From: Methanobacteriota archaeon
GTDB lineage: Archaea > Hydrothermarchaeota > Hydrothermarchaeia > Hydrothermarchaeales > SZUA-236
Assembly (NCBI GenBank): GCA_003230355.1
Contig: QIDD01000049.1
Span: 1-6,787, forward strand
DNA length: 6,787 nucleotides
Direction of reading: 5' to 3'
Notes under the pieces: model-generated
Told to the model about the DNA's origin: nothing
Seen by the model: the letters and a program-made list of their open reading frames with translations, nothing else
Databases searched by the model: none
Program-made: the position numbers and the translations under genes
Shown here: positions 5,311 through 6,787 of the stretch, piece after piece
Layout of the letters: every line of letters starts with the position of its first letter
How positions within the stretch are numbered: position 1 is the first letter of the stretch

Positions 5311-5332
5311 GTGCTAAAGTGATTTGACCCGC

Positions 5333-5350
5333 TATTTAATTGTTTTTCGC
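5333..5350 (-). promoter_or_regulatory. BRE/TATA promoter of the DUF2101/OB-fold/TctA operon
   Basis: On the minus strand GCGAAAAA (5350-5343) precedes ATTAAATA (5340-5333). The purine-rich CGAAAA is a good archaeal BRE, and the TATA-box centre predicts a start at about 5310, the A of the DUF2101 ATG. Only 21 nt separate it from the identical element of the divergent hemL promoter. Confidence 0.6.
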
Positions 5351-5371
5351 TTTTTTGATTGGAACACCCCC

Positions 5372-5388
5372 GCGAAAAATGTATATAT
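5372..5388 (+). promoter_or_regulatory. hemL: BRE/TATA promoter of hemL-hemC
   Basis: GCGAAAAA (5372-5379) followed by TATATAT (5382-5388) is a strong archaeal BRE plus TATA box. It predicts a transcription start around 5410-5412, about 25 nt before the hemL start chosen here. Confidence 0.65.
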
Positions 5389-5409
5389 GCTAGAATAGAT
5401 TTTTCACAG

Positions 5410-5442
5410 ATGAGAGTCCTTGGAGTTGATTATTTTGAATAG
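5410..5442 (+). other. Ten-codon upstream reading frame overlapping the hemL start
   Basis: ATG at 5410 opens a frame MRVLGVDYFE that ends with TAG at 5440-5442, overlapping the hemL TTG by 8 nt. The ATG lies at the predicted transcription start, so ribosomes could load on it as a leaderless message and then reinitiate at hemL. It may equally be coincidental leader sequence. Confidence 0.25.
5422..5425 (+). promoter_or_regulatory. hemL: Ribosome binding site selecting the TTG start of hemL
   Basis: GGAG (within GGAGTTGAT) lies 9 nt before TTG at 5435. The in-frame TTGs at 5420 and 5426 have no such site and would add non-family residues, so 5435 is the favoured start. Confidence 0.6.
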
Positions 5443-6706
5443 ATCACAAAAGCTTTTTGAAGGGTCCAAAAAGGTGCTTGTAGGCGGTGTGAACTCACCG
5501 GTGCGAGCTATGAAGCCCTACCCTTTTTTTGTAAAAAGAGCTGAGGGCTGCAGGCTATATGATGAAGACGGCGGCTCCTATGTTGACTACTGCCTGGGAT
5601 ACGGCCCGCTCATCCTTGGACACGCAAATCCCGCAGTGGTTAACGCAGTTAAAGAACAGTTGGGAGATGGCACGCTCTACGGCACACCGACAGAGCTTGA
5701 AATTGAGTTTGCAAAGAAGGTGATTCGCCATGTGCCGTCTGCGGAGATGGTGCGCTTTGTAAACACCGGGACCGAGGCCACGATGGGCGCAATCAGGCTC
5801 GCGAGAGGATTTACCGGGAGAGACAAGTTCATAAAATTCGAGGGCGCCTTTCACGGAGCACACGACTATGTGCTGGTAAAAGCAGGCAGCGGCGCAACCA
5901 CGCACGGCGTCCCGGACTCGGCGGGAATCCCCAAAGAGACCACTGAAAACACAATTCTCGCGCCATTCAACGATGAATCAGCAGTTGAAGAAATCGTGAA
6001 AAAAGACGGCGAAAGTATTGCATGCATCATCCTTGAGCCCATTATTGGAAACGCTGGTTGTGTGATGCCAAAGGAGGGATACCTCAAGTTTCTCAGAGAA
6101 ATCACCGCTGAAAACAATATCCTGCTCATCTTTGACGAGGTGATAACAGGGTTTCGCCTCGGCCTCGGCGGGGCGCAGCAGTATTTCGGTGTCACAGCTG
6201 ATATTACGACGCTCGGTAAAATCCTTGGCGGCGGCCTTCCAATCGGCTGCATTGCGTCAACGCGGGAGATAATGGAGAACATGGCACCGCTGGGCCCGAT
6301 CTATCAGGCTGGAACATTCAACGGCAATCCATTGTCCGCTGTTGCAGGGCTTGCCGCGCTTTCTGAGCTTGAGAAACCAGGCGTCTACTCTTCGCTTGCC
6401 AAATCCGGCGAAAGGATGCGACAGGGGCTTTCTGACATTACACGCGACATTGGAGTTGAAAGCCGCATCTACGGAGCAGGGGCAATGTATCAAACGTACT
6501 TTACAAACGAGGACGTAGTCGATTACACAACCGCGCTCAGAGCCGATAAAGACCTGTTCCTTGCCTATCAAAGGGAGCTTCTCCGGCGGGGTGTGTTTCT
6601 ACCGCCATCGCAGTATGAGTGCAACTTCCTTTCAACCGCGCACACGTCTGAGGACCTTGATTTCACGCTTGAAGCAATGGACGCCGCGTTAAGGAAGGTT
6701 GCATGA
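5435..6706 (+). CDS. hemL: Glutamate-1-semialdehyde 2,1-aminomutase
   Basis: This PLP-dependent cytosolic enzyme converts glutamate-1-semialdehyde to 5-aminolevulinate, the last step of the C5 route to tetrapyrroles. From TTG 5435 the protein has 423 residues and begins MNRSQKLFEGSKKVLVGGVNSPVRA, exactly where the family normally begins and of normal length. Visible landmarks: YGPLILGHANP (56-66), PTELEIEFAKKV, FVNTGTEATMGAIRLARG (108-125, PLP phosphate site, Thr for the usual Ser in NSGTEA), KFEGAFHGAHDYVLV, LEPIIGNAGCVMP, IFDEVITGFR (232-241), and TTLGKILGGGLPIGC, where K262 should form the Schiff base. QAGTFNGNPLSAVAGLAAL and a C-terminal NFLSTAHTSEDLDFTLEA complete the pattern. Its stop overlaps hemC by 4 nt. 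It has its own strong promoter shared back-to-back with the DUF2101 operon. hemA and hemB are not in the window. Confidence 0.96.
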   Translation: MNRSQKLFEGSKKVLVGGVNSPVRAMKPYPFFVKRAEGCRLYDEDGGSYVDYCLGYGPLILGHANPAVVNAVKEQLGDGTLYGTPTELEIEFAKKVIRHVPSAEMVRFVNTGTEATMGAIRLARGFTGRDKFIKFEGAFHGAHDYVLVKAGSGATTHGVPDSAGIPKETTENTILAPFNDESAVEEIVKKDGESIACIILEPIIGNAGCVMPKEGYLKFLREITAENNILLIFDEVITGFRLGLGGAQQYFGVTADITTLGKILGGGLPIGCIASTREIMENMAPLGPIYQAGTFNGNPLSAVAGLAALSELEKPGVYSSLAKSGERMRQGLSDITRDIGVESRIYGAGAMYQTYFTNEDVVDYTTALRADKDLFLAYQRELLRRGVFLPPSQYECNFLSTAHTSEDLDFTLEAMDAALRKVA

Positions 6707-6787
6707 AGGTTGTCATCGGAACAAGGGGCAGCCGCCTCGCCCTTTGGCAGACAGACTATATCGGAGGGCTTCTCTCTGAAAAAGAGG
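6703..6787 (+). CDS. hemC: Hydroxymethylbilane synthase, N-terminal part only
   Basis: The first 28 codons of a gene cut by the window end. The product begins MKVVIGTRGSRLALWQTDYI, the diagnostic N-terminus of hydroxymethylbilane synthase (porphobilinogen deaminase): the IGTRGSxLALWQ block contributes to the substrate and cofactor pocket. The enzyme joins four porphobilinogen units into hydroxymethylbilane in the cytosol. The ATG overlaps the hemL stop in an ATGA junction, and AAGGAAGG lies just upstream in the hemL coding end as ribosome site. The two are therefore one translationally coupled operon. The cofactor-binding Cys lies beyond the window and cannot be checked. Confidence 0.93.
   Translation, partial: MKVVIGTRGSRLALWQTDYIGGLLSEKE

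Noticed and set aside
5555..6571. Three minus-strand open frames of 104 to 138 codons within hemL
   Set aside because: hemL is an unmistakable full-length enzyme on the other strand; these frames are its antisense shadows without domains or promoters.

Overview
The window looks like a piece of a euryarchaeal chromosome. The evidence is two class III (QxSxE type) archaeal prepilins flanking an archaeal-type prepilin peptidase, TATA boxes with upstream purine-rich BRE-like elements placed to give leaderless or nearly leaderless mRNAs, GGAGGT-type Shine-Dalgarno sites, and families typical of archaea (a DUF2101-like membrane protein and a stand-alone TctA-like permease). A methanogen or an anaerobic methane-oxidising relative would fit, but no diagnostic gene such as mcr is present, so that is a guess.

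Layout. (1) 1-1284, minus strand: a pilin-processing cassette in the order class III prepilin, type IV prepilin peptidase, second class III prepilin. The last is cut by the window edge and overlaps the peptidase stop by 8 nt. (2) 1402-2100, plus strand: a dolichol-phosphate-mannose-synthase-like family 2 glycosyltransferase, divergent from the pilin cassette and probably leaderless. (3) 2101-2850: an AT-richer, sparsely coding stretch. It holds a small zinc-ribbon membrane protein (minus, GTG start) and, divergent from it, a small membrane gene that resembles the DUF5676 family but looks frameshifted and internally shortened. (4) 2851-5310, minus strand: a compact cluster of membrane proteins in transcription order DUF2101-like, membrane-anchored OB-fold protein, TctA-like permease, then a 32-residue single-helix peptide. 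The first three genes are nearly touching or overlapping. (5) 5435-6787, plus strand: the tetrapyrrole genes hemL and hemC (hemC cut by the window end), joined by an ATGA overlap.

How the parts work together. The pilin cassette is self-contained: substrates and their maturation protease are co-transcribed. The glycosyltransferase probably supplies lipid-linked sugar for glycosylation of surface proteins, but it is only a divergent neighbour. The DUF2101/OB-fold/TctA cluster has no TctB or TctC partner, so it may be an uncharacterised envelope or transport unit; this is the least explained part of the window. HemL and HemC carry glutamate-1-semialdehyde to 5-aminolevulinate and porphobilinogen to hydroxymethylbilane, early steps towards sirohaem, haem, cobamides and F430. 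The hemL and DUF2101 promoters face each other with an identical 8-bp element at each, and a 10-codon reading frame begins at the predicted hemL transcription start. I saw no CRISPR array, transposase, tRNA or rRNA.
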